Shown piece after piece: positions 1-5,225 of a DNA stretch of 5,249 nucleotides (position 1 is its first letter; every line of letters begins with the position of its first letter). The stretch is from Zoogloeaceae bacterium (GTDB lineage: Bacteria > Pseudomonadota > Gammaproteobacteria > Burkholderiales > Rhodocyclaceae). Position numbers and translations under genes: made by a program. The notes beneath the pieces are model-generated. The model was not told where the DNA came from, did not search any database, and saw only the letters and a program-made list of their open reading frames with translations. The stretch lies in contig JAISSL010000059.1 in assembly GCA_031273145.1 (NCBI GenBank), positions 1 through 5,249 of the forward strand, given 5' to 3'.

Positions 1-113
1 AGGCGGCGCTTGCCGAAGGCGGACAGCTCGAAGACCCGGCAGGATTCATCAAACGCATGAACGACCTGATTCTGACCTTGTGTCCTGCAAACGATGCGGT
101 GCATGGCGGTTAA
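1..113 (+). CDS. C-terminal end of an unidentified protein (partial, 5' truncated)
   Basis: Reading from base 3, an open frame gives 36 residues and ends in TAA at 111-113. The visible tail contains GGQLEDPAGFIKRMNDLIL, followed by a short Cys/Pro/Gly-containing end (LCPANDAVHGG). The soluble, amphipathic look (an acidic turn followed by a probable helix) is protein-like. A strong intrinsic terminator begins 30 bp after the stop, which supports a real gene end here. Another frame (starting at base 2) also stays open past this point but gives a less protein-like sequence. I do not recognise the family from this short tail and assign no function. The start and most of the gene lie outside the window. 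Confidence 0.6.
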   Translation, partial: AALAEGGQLEDPAGFIKRMNDLILTLCPANDAVHGG

Positions 114-142
114 AAAACATCACATCTGCAACGTGATTCCAG

Positions 143-175
143 GCGGCAGGCCAAGAAAAGCCTGCCGCTTTTTTT
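143..175 (+). terminator. Rho-independent terminator
   Basis: A perfect 9-bp GC-rich stem (GCGGCAGGC at 143-151 paired with GCCTGCCGC at 160-168) encloses an 8-base A-rich loop and is followed directly by seven T residues at 169-175. It lies 30 bp after the stop codon of the upstream partial gene. It should separate that transcript from the cysteine-rich gene downstream. Confidence 0.92.
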
Positions 176-225
176 CTTGCGGACGGCAATTGTAAAAAAC
201 CCCAGCATCATGACATTTTCGTTTG

Positions 226-231
226 TATAAT
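226..231 (+). promoter_or_regulatory. Candidate -10 box for the cysteine-rich gene
   Basis: A perfect TATAAT lies 58 bases upstream of the ATG at 290, within the only gap between the upstream terminator and that gene. No good -35 hexamer is present 16-18 bases upstream (about 202-209 is CAGCAT-like). The promoter would therefore be weak, activator-dependent or recognised by another sigma factor. Predicted transcription would begin near 238. Confidence 0.45.
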
Positions 232-238
232 TCGCTCA

Positions 239-253
239 TCGTCATGGTGACGA
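239..253 (+). promoter_or_regulatory. Short perfect dyad just downstream of the -10 box (possible operator)
   Basis: TCGTCA at 239-244 and TGACGA at 248-253 are perfect inverted repeats separated by TGG. The dyad begins 7 bases after the TATAAT box, at the expected transcription start. A repressor bound here would block initiation; alternatively it is a small 5'-leader hairpin. Six-base arms can occur by chance, so the position is the main argument. Confidence 0.25.
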
Positions 254-289
254 CATTTCAACCCGGCTGGAATCTTAAGGACATTCATC

Positions 290-1249
290 ATGTTGCCGAA
301 AAAACCCATTGCGATCAAAGAGTTACCCCCACCCACCCGCATTCTGACCGCATCCAAGGCGCGGCAAGGGCGCAAGGAGAAAGGTTGGGCCTGGTACGCT
401 GTCTTGGGGGTAACGCTTCTCTTCGCGGCAGTAGCGACCGGGGAGCCGGCTTCTCCGAATCCAAAGGACGACGAGGCGCGGGAAAAGGCGTGGGAAAATG
501 AGAACCGCAGGGGCAAGGGGGGCAATGTGATCCTGAGATCGGGGCTTTGGGAAATAGGCTTAGCCGTTGATGCCCCAGACCGAGGTAGCTGTACCCAGGT
601 ATCGCGCCAGATCGAGATGGAGGACGATATTTGTACACCAACACTCTCTATCAGTCGCTCTATCGCCCCCGGCGCGGTTAAGGATGGGATGTTACTCGTC
701 CCGGTTTGCGTCAAGGGTGCAGTAGACCCGCTCCAGTTTTGGCAGGAAGCCCGTGGAGATTCTGACTGCCGCTTCACCTTTTTGTCCAGGGTGGATAACA
801 AGATCAAGTATTCTCAACTCTGCCAAGAATGGACATCCCCCGCCAGGTTTGGAATCACCATTCTCAGCGATACTGACGTGTCCTTTACCCTGCTGAAGCA
901 ACCGAGGGAGGATTCAAGGAGTGGTACATACCTAGTGAATGTACCGAAATCGGCACGCTGGCGGTCTCCGTCGTGCGCTGAGGAGACAAAGTGCAAAGGC
1001 ATTGAAAGTTGTGTGAGCGCGGCAACGATGAACATGAGAAATGAATGTCTGAAGCACATGCCAAAGGAACTCCAAGGTGGTTGTGCAAAGCTGCGTACAG
1101 GCGTGTCACAAAATGCAGCCGATATGGCCTGTAAAAAATCGAAAGATGAAGATTGCGTGAAAGGGCTGTCAGGCATGTCCCAAAAGGATGCTCAAGAAAT
1201 CTGTTCCGCAAGGAAGAACAAGAAAGCCGAAGCCGCTTGTTACAAATGA
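290..1249 (+). CDS. Cysteine-rich membrane-anchored or secreted protein, DUF3617-like middle region
   Basis: This 319-residue protein has no name I can give with certainty. The ATG is supported by TAAGGA at 276-281, about 8 bases upstream, and there is no other Met until residue 109. Residues 1-31 are basic, and residues 33-50 form one hydrophobic helix, so the N-terminus should be cytoplasmic and the rest periplasmic. The motif AVA-T at 47-50 could also be a signal peptidase I site after an unusually long n-region. Residues 52-78 are a charged linker. Residues 81-229 begin with LRSGLWEI and end in a CxxE-type turn after several Cys-flanked strands. This recalls the DUF3617 pattern (an R/P-GLWE start, a conserved Cys before each strand pair, a terminal Cys), but it is only a visual match. 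All 14 cysteines lie after the helix (101, 115, 140, 160, 178, 229, 235, 241, 253, 265, 281, 289, 305, 317), which fits disulfide bonding outside the cytoplasm. The last 85 residues form two four-Cys clusters. Eight of 21 Arg codons are AGG/AGA, unlike the sulfatase gene downstream. It converges with higA, 36 bp away. Confidence 0.8.
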   Translation: MLPKKPIAIKELPPPTRILTASKARQGRKEKGWAWYAVLGVTLLFAAVATGEPASPNPKDDEAREKAWENENRRGKGGNVILRSGLWEIGLAVDAPDRGSCTQVSRQIEMEDDICTPTLSISRSIAPGAVKDGMLLVPVCVKGAVDPLQFWQEARGDSDCRFTFLSRVDNKIKYSQLCQEWTSPARFGITILSDTDVSFTLLKQPREDSRSGTYLVNVPKSARWRSPSCAEETKCKGIESCVSAATMNMRNECLKHMPKELQGGCAKLRTGVSQNAADMACKKSKDEDCVKGLSGMSQKDAQEICSARKNKKAEAACYK

Positions 1250-1285
1250 AGCGCGGCGCATTCTGGCCTGTGCGGGCGTCCAGAT

Positions 1286-1582
1286 TTATGCGGGGACAGT
1301 GGCAGGGCAAAAGGCGCGGACTCCTGGCTTTGGATGGCTGCGGGTTTGCGCCAGGTCGTAGTTAAGCTGCAAGGTAAGCCACGTATCGGCAGTGCTGACC
1401 CCCGCCTGTTCCAGGCGCAAGGCCAGATCAATGCTGACCGCCGCCCTGCAATTCAAAACGCGGGATAAGGCTGTCCGGGACATGCCCAGACGTTCCGCCG
1501 CTTCCGTTACGGTCAAGCCCAACGCGAGAATGACATCCTCGCGCAACACTTCGCCGGGATGGGTGGGGTTCTTCAGGGTCAT
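1286..1582 (-). CDS. higA: HigA-family antitoxin, Xre-type DNA-binding protein
   Basis: This 98-residue protein is the antitoxin of a type II pair. It should bind and neutralise the HigB toxin and repress the shared promoter. It opens with the family signature NPTHPGEVLRED (residues 5-16). A lambda-repressor-like helix-turn-helix follows at about 24-45 (TVTEAAERLGMSRTALSRVLN), then a dimer helix and the usual NYDLAQ end at 74-79. The 19 residues after this run beyond where I expect family members to stop and look unstructured, with PKPG and a lone Cys92. The start is the ATG at 1582-1580. AAAGGA (minus strand of 1590-1595) lies 7 bases upstream and overlaps the toxin stop codon, so translation of the two genes is probably coupled. 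It lies 12 bp after the toxin gene and converges with the cysteine-rich gene, with no clear terminator between them. Family assignment is strong; activity is inferred. Confidence 0.93.
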   Translation of the reverse strand: MTLKNPTHPGEVLREDVILALGLTVTEAAERLGMSRTALSRVLNCRAAVSIDLALRLEQAGVSTADTWLTLQLNYDLAQTRSHPKPGVRAFCPATVPA

Positions 1583-1594
1583 GATGCAATCCTT

Positions 1595-1873
1595 TTAGTG
1601 GTAGTCCTGATAATCAACCAACTCGGCATTGACGCCGACAAAGACGAACGTGACGCGCCAGTTGCCATTTACCTCAACCGCCCAATGGCCTTTCAGTTTA
1701 CCCTTGAGAGGATGCAAACGAAACGAAGGAATGTTGACGCCTTCCGGGTCTTTTGCGGCGTTCAGCACGTCAAGAATACGACTCAATTTTGCGGCATGGG
1801 CGGGCTGTATACCCTTGACCGTGCCGGTCTTGTAGAAATCCTCAAGACCTTTATGCTGGAATCCTGTAATCAT
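1595..1873 (-). CDS. higB: HigB-family toxin, RelE/ParE superfamily mRNA interferase
   Basis: This 92-residue protein has the usual length of the short HigB family. Members of this family cleave mRNA in the ribosomal A site and slow growth when free of antitoxin. Recognisable features are the start MITGFQHKGLEDFY, the helical GIQPAHAAKLSRILDVL (21-37), the PSFRLHPLKG strand-turn (49-58), the core HWAVEVNGNWRVTF (63-76) and the closing VDYQDYH (86-92). The conserved basic and aromatic residues (H54, K57, R73, Y91, H92) are all present, and no frameshift is seen, so the toxin should be intact. Toxin-before-antitoxin order is the normal higBA arrangement. The ATG at 1873-1871 has a GGAG (minus strand of 1886-1889) 12 bases upstream, a long spacing that suggests modest translation. 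An imperfect palindrome 62 bp upstream is a candidate control site. Confidence 0.93.
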   Translation of the reverse strand: MITGFQHKGLEDFYKTGTVKGIQPAHAAKLSRILDVLNAAKDPEGVNIPSFRLHPLKGKLKGHWAVEVNGNWRVTFVFVGVNAELVDYQDYH

Positions 1874-1935
1874 GGTCTCATTGTGCTCCGTGACGTTACG
1901 CAGCGCAAGCAGTTTCTACAACCCAAAACAAAATA

Positions 1936-1955
1936 GCAGTCTCAATTGAGTCTGC
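1936..1955. promoter_or_regulatory. Imperfect 20-bp palindrome between higB and the sulfatase gene (candidate HigA operator)
   Basis: The core CTCAATTGAG (1941-1950) is a perfect 10-bp palindrome. One T-T mismatch on each side is followed by paired GCAG (1936-1939) and CTGC (1952-1955), so 18 of 20 positions are symmetric. It sits in the divergent gap, 62 bp upstream of higB and 81 bp upstream of the likely sulfatase start. On the minus strand TTGAGA (opposite 1940-1945) resembles a -35 box and lies inside the palindrome, but I find no good -10 at the right distance. HigA-type antitoxins bind such dyads over their own promoter; that use here is inference. Confidence 0.4.
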
Positions 1956-1994
1956 GGATTGTGGCAAAACTTCTCCATGTCATTGCGTTATCCC

Positions 1995-2000
1995 TATAAA
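1995..2000 (+). promoter_or_regulatory. Weak candidate -10 box for the sulfatase gene
   Basis: TATAAA lies 18 bases after TTCTCC (1971-1976), which is only a 3-of-6 match to a -35 box. If used, transcription would begin near 2007. That is after the alternative TTG (1959) and ATG (1977) starts and 30 bases before the ATG at 2037, so it would favour the 2037 start. The call rests on one good hexamer. Confidence 0.2.
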
Positions 2001-2036
2001 ATAAGCATCCTTTTCATTTTTCGGCCTTGCGCCCCT

Positions 2037-4094
2037 ATGCCTCCTTCCGTCCCCGTTCAGCCTTCCCTTCGCAATCACCTGGCTTTTATCCTGCTTTCCG
2101 GGCTTGCCTTTCTCGTCCTGTTCGGCCTGCTGCGGCTGGCATTGCTCATTTACAACCATGAACTGATCGGGATTGCGCCAGCATCCGTATTCATCGAAGC
2201 ATTCGGCAACGGGCTTCGCTTTGACCTGCGCGTCGCAACCCTGATCCTGCTGCCGCTTTTGCTGGCGCTGTTCAGCCTGCGGGCAATGGCCGCGCGACGC
2301 GCAATGCGCCTCTGGCTCACCGCAACCGCCAGTTTCGTCCTCTTCCTCGGCGTGATCGAACTGGATTTTTACCGCGAATTCAATCAACGCCTGAATAGCC
2401 TGGTGTTTCAATACATGCTGGAAGACCCGGCAACCGTCATGCGGATGCTTTGGTACGGCTTCCCGGTACTCCGCCTGCTGCTCGCCTGGGCGCTGGCAAG
2501 CGGCCTGTTTTATCTGGTTTTCCGGTACATTCACCGGGCAACGCTCCCCGCTGCAAGTGGAACGCCCACGGCTCAAACGGCTATCGCAACCATGCCGCGC
2601 GCGCCTTCCCTTTTGCAACGCGGCCTTGTCTTCCTGCTGTGCGCCCTGCTGGCGGCGGTGGCGATACGCGGCACGCTTCGCAGCGGCCCGCCGTTACGCT
2701 GGGGAGATGCCTTCACCACGGAATTCATGTTCGCAAACCAGCTTGGCTTGAACGGAACCTTAACCCTCGCCCTTGCCGCGATGGATCGCTTTTCCGGCAG
2801 ACAGGCCAATTACTGGAAATCCGGCCTGCCCGATGACGAAGCATTGGCAATCACCCGCGCCATGTTGCTGACGCCCAACGACGTATTGGTCGACGCCTCC
2901 GAAGCCGCCGTCCGCCGGGATTTTTCCCCGCCGGAAAAAAATCGTCTGCCCATCAAGAACGTCGTCGTGATTCTGATGGAGAGCTTTGCCGGTCATTCCG
3001 TCGGCGCATTGGGCGCAAGCGGCGACATTACGCCCCATTTCGACGCGCTGGCAAAGGAAGGCTTGCTCTTTACCCGCCTCTTTTCCAACGGAACCCACAC
3101 CCATCAGGGCATGTTTGCCACGATGGCCTGTTTTCCCAATCTGCCGGGCTTCGAGTATCTGATGCAATCCCCGCAAGGCGGATACAAATTTTCCGGCTTG
3201 CCGCAACTATTGGGCAAGCGCGGATTCGAGAACCTCTATGTCTATAACGGCGATTTCGCCTGGGACAACCAGTATGGCTTTTTCGGCAATCAGGGCATGA
3301 CGAATTTCGTGGGACGCAACGACTACATAAACCCCGTCGTTTCAGACCCCACCTGGGGCGTTTCCGATCAGGACATGTTTTTACGCGCCAATGAAGAACT
3401 GGATAAGCTGGCAGCCGCAGGCAAACCTTTTTACGCCCTGGTGCAAAGCCTTTCCAACCATACGCCCTATGCCCTGCCGGAAGCGTTGCCGGTAGCGCGC
3501 GTGACCGGACAGGGTTCGCTGGACGAGCATCTGACCGCCATGCGCTACTCGGATTGGGCATTGGGGCAATTTTTCGCGCAGGCGAAAAAATCGCCGTATT
3601 ACCGGGAAACCCTGTTCGCCATCGTGGGCGACCACGGCTTTGGCAAAAACGAACAATTGACGGAAATGAACCTGCACCATTTCTATATCCCGCTGCTTCT
3701 GCTCGCGCCGGGAATTCAGGAAAAGTTCGGCGCGACGCGGGAGACCGTCGGCTCTCAGGTTGACGTGGTTCCCACCCTCATGGGACGGCTCGGCGGCAAA
3801 ACGCGCCATCAATGCTGGGGACGCGATCTGTTGAACCTGCCGGAAAACGACCCCGGCTTTGCCCTCATCAAACCTTCGGGAGGCAATCAGGATGTCGCGC
3901 TCATCCGTGGCAACCGCATTCTGGTAAAACCCAGGAATAACGAAGCGCGCTTCTACGAGTACCAACTGGGCAACCACGCCTCGGTTCGCCTGATAACCGA
4001 GGATGAAAACCGCGCCGAACTGTTGCAAAAACTCAGAGCCTTTTTCCAGACCGCCACGCAAAACCTGTTGAAAAATACCGTGGGCGCTGAGTAG
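2037..4094 (+). CDS. LTA-synthase-family (LtaS/OpgB-like) inner-membrane sulfatase-fold phosphotransferase
   Basis: This is a membrane enzyme of the sulfatase superfamily, COG1368 type. Relatives transfer phosphoglycerol or phosphoethanolamine from a phospholipid to a glycan or lipid outside the cytoplasm; in a Gram-negative the substrate cannot be read from sequence. Residues are numbered from the longest frame, which starts at TTG 1959. Hydrophobic segments at about 39-66, 90-108, 118-135, 167-188 and 221-236 give the five-helix anchor typical of LtaS. The catalytic domain begins at NVVVILMESF (E341, metal ligand). NGTHTHQG (378-384) supplies the presumed Thr nucleophile, T379 or more likely T381. 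It continues with YNGDFAWDN (429-437, substrate-pocket region), SNHTPY (499-504, H501) and VGDHG (D558 and H559, metal ligands). All key residues look intact. The ATG at 2037 (685 residues) is preferred because homologues usually begin just before a stretch like LRNHL; ATG 1977 and TTG 1959 are in frame. None has a clear Shine-Dalgarno site, so the start is uncertain. The Sel1 gene follows after 120 bp. Confidence 0.92.
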   Translation: MPPSVPVQPSLRNHLAFILLSGLAFLVLFGLLRLALLIYNHELIGIAPASVFIEAFGNGLRFDLRVATLILLPLLLALFSLRAMAARRAMRLWLTATASFVLFLGVIELDFYREFNQRLNSLVFQYMLEDPATVMRMLWYGFPVLRLLLAWALASGLFYLVFRYIHRATLPAASGTPTAQTAIATMPRAPSLLQRGLVFLLCALLAAVAIRGTLRSGPPLRWGDAFTTEFMFANQLGLNGTLTLALAAMDRFSGRQANYWKSGLPDDEALAITRAMLLTPNDVLVDASEAAVRRDFSPPEKNRLPIKNVVVILMESFAGHSVGALGASGDITPHFDALAKEGLLFTRLFSNGTHTHQGMFATMACFPNLPGFEYLMQSPQGGYKFSGLPQLLGKRGFENLYVYNGDFAWDNQYGFFGNQGMTNFVGRNDYINPVVSDPTWGVSDQDMFLRANEELDKLAAAGKPFYALVQSLSNHTPYALPEALPVARVTGQGSLDEHLTAMRYSDWALGQFFAQAKKSPYYRETLFAIVGDHGFGKNEQLTEMNLHHFYIPLLLLAPGIQEKFGATRETVGSQVDVVPTLMGRLGGKTRHQCWGRDLLNLPENDPGFALIKPSGGNQDVALIRGNRILVKPRNNEARFYEYQLGNHASVRLITEDENRAELLQKLRAFFQTATQNLLKNTVGAE

Positions 4095-4116
4095 TTTGCG
4101 GCATTACCTGGCTTTT

Positions 4117-4145
4117 GGCAGGGGCGGATAATTTTTCGCCCTGCC
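4117..4145 (+). terminator. Hairpin after the sulfatase gene, possible weak terminator
   Basis: GGCAGGGGCG (4117-4126) pairs with CGCCCTGCC (4137-4145), leaving one bulged G. The loop is 10 bases and T-rich. It lies 22 bp after the stop codon. No T run follows (the next bases are CTTGCCCTGC), so it is at best a weak intrinsic terminator or a 3'-end stabilising hairpin. Some transcription may pass into the Sel1 gene. Confidence 0.3.
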
Positions 4146-4171
4146 CTTGCCCTGCTTTCGCTAAATGCCAG

Positions 4172-4177
4172 TAAAAT
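4172..4177 (+). promoter_or_regulatory. Weak candidate -10 box for the Sel1-repeat gene
   Basis: TAAAAT matches five of six consensus bases and would start transcription near 4184, about 31 bases before the preferred ATG at 4215. The nearest -35-like hexamer, TTGCCC at 4147-4152, is poor and 19 bases away. If real, it excludes the upstream in-frame ATG at 4176. Confidence 0.22.
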
Positions 4178-4202
4178 GCGGGTTGATTTGAGACTTACTT
4201 TC

Positions 4203-4208
4203 AGGAGA
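4203..4208 (+). promoter_or_regulatory. Ribosome binding site that decides the Sel1-gene start
   Basis: AGGAGA ends 6 bases before the ATG at 4215, a near-ideal Shine-Dalgarno site and spacing. The in-frame ATG at 4176 has none. Starting at 4215 also puts a clean signal peptide at the N-terminus, so the shorter form is chosen. Confidence 0.8.
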
Positions 4209-4214
4209 GATCAA

Positions 4215-5225
4215 ATGCTTCGGATCATACGTGGATGTATCGCGCTGGTTGCGGCCTGCCTTGCCCTTTCGGTTTACGCGCAGGATTTTGAGGCCACCAG
4301 ACGTGCGGCAGAACAAGGGGATGCGGACGCGCAATTCAACCTTGGCTTGATGTACGACAATGGTCAAGGCGTAGCGCAAAACTATGCCGAGTCCGTCAAG
4401 TGGTATCAAAAGGCGGCGGGACAGGGAGACGCGCCGGCCCAGAATAACCTTGGCGCAATGTACGCCAGTGGTCAGGGCGTCGCGCAGAACGATGCCGAGG
4501 CCGTCAAGTGGTACAAACAGGCGGCGGAACAGGGACACGCGCCGGCTCAGAATAACCTGGGCACGATGTATGCCGATGGTCAGGGCATCGCGCAGAATGA
4601 TGCCGAAGCCGCAAAGTGGTTTCAAAAGGCGGCGGAACAGGGATTGGCAAAGGCTCAATATAACCTTGCCGTGAGTTACGCCAATGGTCAGGGCGTCGCC
4701 AAAGATGAAGCCGAAGCCATCAAGTGGTACAAACAAGCTGCGGAACAGGGCGATTCGGGCGCGCAAAATAACCTGGGCGAGATGTACCGGGCAGGCCGTG
4801 GCGTAGCACAGAATGACGCCGAAGCCGTGAAATGGTATGCACAAGCAGCGGAACAGGGGCTTGCGACAGCGCAATATAACCTGGGCGTGCGGTACGCCAA
4901 AGGCCAGGGTATCGCCAAAAATGATGCCGAAGCCGTGAAGTGGTATCAAAAGGCGGCGGATCAGGGATTTTCGCGCGCCCAGAATAACCTTGGCTGGATG
5001 TACTCCAAGGGGCGAGGCTTGACCCAGGATGATGCCGAAGCCGTAAAATGGTTCCAAAAGGCGGCGGATCAGGGAGACGCAAGGGCGCAATACAACCTGG
5101 GCGTGAGGTATGCCAAAGGCCAGGGCATCGCCCAGAATGATGCCGAAGCCGTCAAGTGGTATCAAAAGGCAGCCGAGCAGGGACACGAAAGAGCGCAAAA
5201 GGCGCTTGCAGAACTGAAAAAGTAG
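4215..5225 (+). CDS. Secreted Sel1-like repeat (SLR) protein
   Basis: This 336-residue exported protein consists almost entirely of Sel1-like repeats. These are TPR-related helical hairpins that act as protein-binding scaffolds, not as enzymes. Residues 1-22 are a signal peptide: basic MLRIIR, a hydrophobic stretch, then VYA before Q23, a good signal peptidase I site. VAAC at 12-15 is lipobox-like, but the preceding hydrophobic part is short, so a lipoprotein is less likely. Eight complete 36-residue repeats run from 25 to 312 and a 24-residue ninth repeat ends the protein. The consensus is roughly VKWYQKAAEQG-D-xAQ-NNLG-xMYAxGQG-VAQNDAEA. The partial ninth closes with AQKALAELKK, a normal capping helix, so the protein is complete. 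The start follows a strong ribosome binding site. It lies 120 bp after the sulfatase gene on the same strand and may aid an envelope process, but its partner is unknown. The family is widespread and varied in role. Confidence 0.95.
   Translation: MLRIIRGCIALVAACLALSVYAQDFEATRRAAEQGDADAQFNLGLMYDNGQGVAQNYAESVKWYQKAAGQGDAPAQNNLGAMYASGQGVAQNDAEAVKWYKQAAEQGHAPAQNNLGTMYADGQGIAQNDAEAAKWFQKAAEQGLAKAQYNLAVSYANGQGVAKDEAEAIKWYKQAAEQGDSGAQNNLGEMYRAGRGVAQNDAEAVKWYAQAAEQGLATAQYNLGVRYAKGQGIAKNDAEAVKWYQKAADQGFSRAQNNLGWMYSKGRGLTQDDAEAVKWFQKAADQGDARAQYNLGVRYAKGQGIAQNDAEAVKWYQKAAEQGHERAQKALAELKK
4287..5222 (+). repeat. In-frame 108-bp tandem repeat array encoding Sel1-like motifs
   Basis: Units begin at 4287, 4395, 4503, 4611, 4719, 4827, 4935 and 5043, each 108 bp with no insertions or deletions, and a partial 72-bp unit begins at 5151. 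Copies differ at many third codon positions, so the array is not freshly amplified. Units 4-8 alternate between two subtypes: AQYNL with GQG (units 4, 6, 8) and AQNNLG with GRG (units 5, 7). This gives a 216-bp higher-order period. As an example, 4869-4934 and 5085-5150 match at 60 of 66 bases by my count. Confidence 0.93.

Noticed and set aside
212..285. Three GACATT direct copies at 212, 252 and 280.
   Set aside because: The spacings (40 and 28 bases) are irregular and the motif is short; this is likely chance.
208..807. A 199-codon minus-strand open frame opposite the cysteine-rich gene.
   Set aside because: It lies across the promoter and first half of a gene with a good ribosome binding site. 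Its product is low-complexity (Ser/Arg/Pro) and has no recognisable domain.
1250..1285. Possible bidirectional terminator between the convergent cysteine-rich gene and higA.
   Set aside because: Only a 5-bp TCTGG/CCAGA pairing with a 13-base loop and no T run is present; it is too weak to call.
1559..1936. A 125-codon + strand open frame opposite higB.
   Set aside because: It is antisense to a confidently recognised toxin gene, has no Shine-Dalgarno site, and its product shows no family resemblance.
3381..4061. A 226-codon minus-strand open frame within the sulfatase gene.
   Set aside because: It is a shadow of a GC-rich coding region; the sense frame carries the complete catalytic motif set.
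4176..4214. Longer N-terminus for the Sel1 protein from ATG 4176.
   Set aside because: There is no ribosome binding site there. The added 13 charged residues would spoil the signal peptide that begins cleanly at 4215 behind AGGAGA.
4161..5198. A 345-codon open frame antisense to the Sel1 gene, itself with 36-residue repeats (GFGIILGDAL-like).
   Set aside because: It is the mirror of the sense repeats: because every 108-bp unit is similar, a frame free of stops in one unit is free in all. It has no ribosome binding site or promoter, and the sense protein has a signal peptide and a recognised fold.
4287..5222. Regular 108-bp repeats considered as a CRISPR or a non-coding satellite.
   Set aside because: The period is an exact multiple of three, the repeats stay in frame and encode canonical Sel1-like motifs, and there are no spacer-like unique segments.
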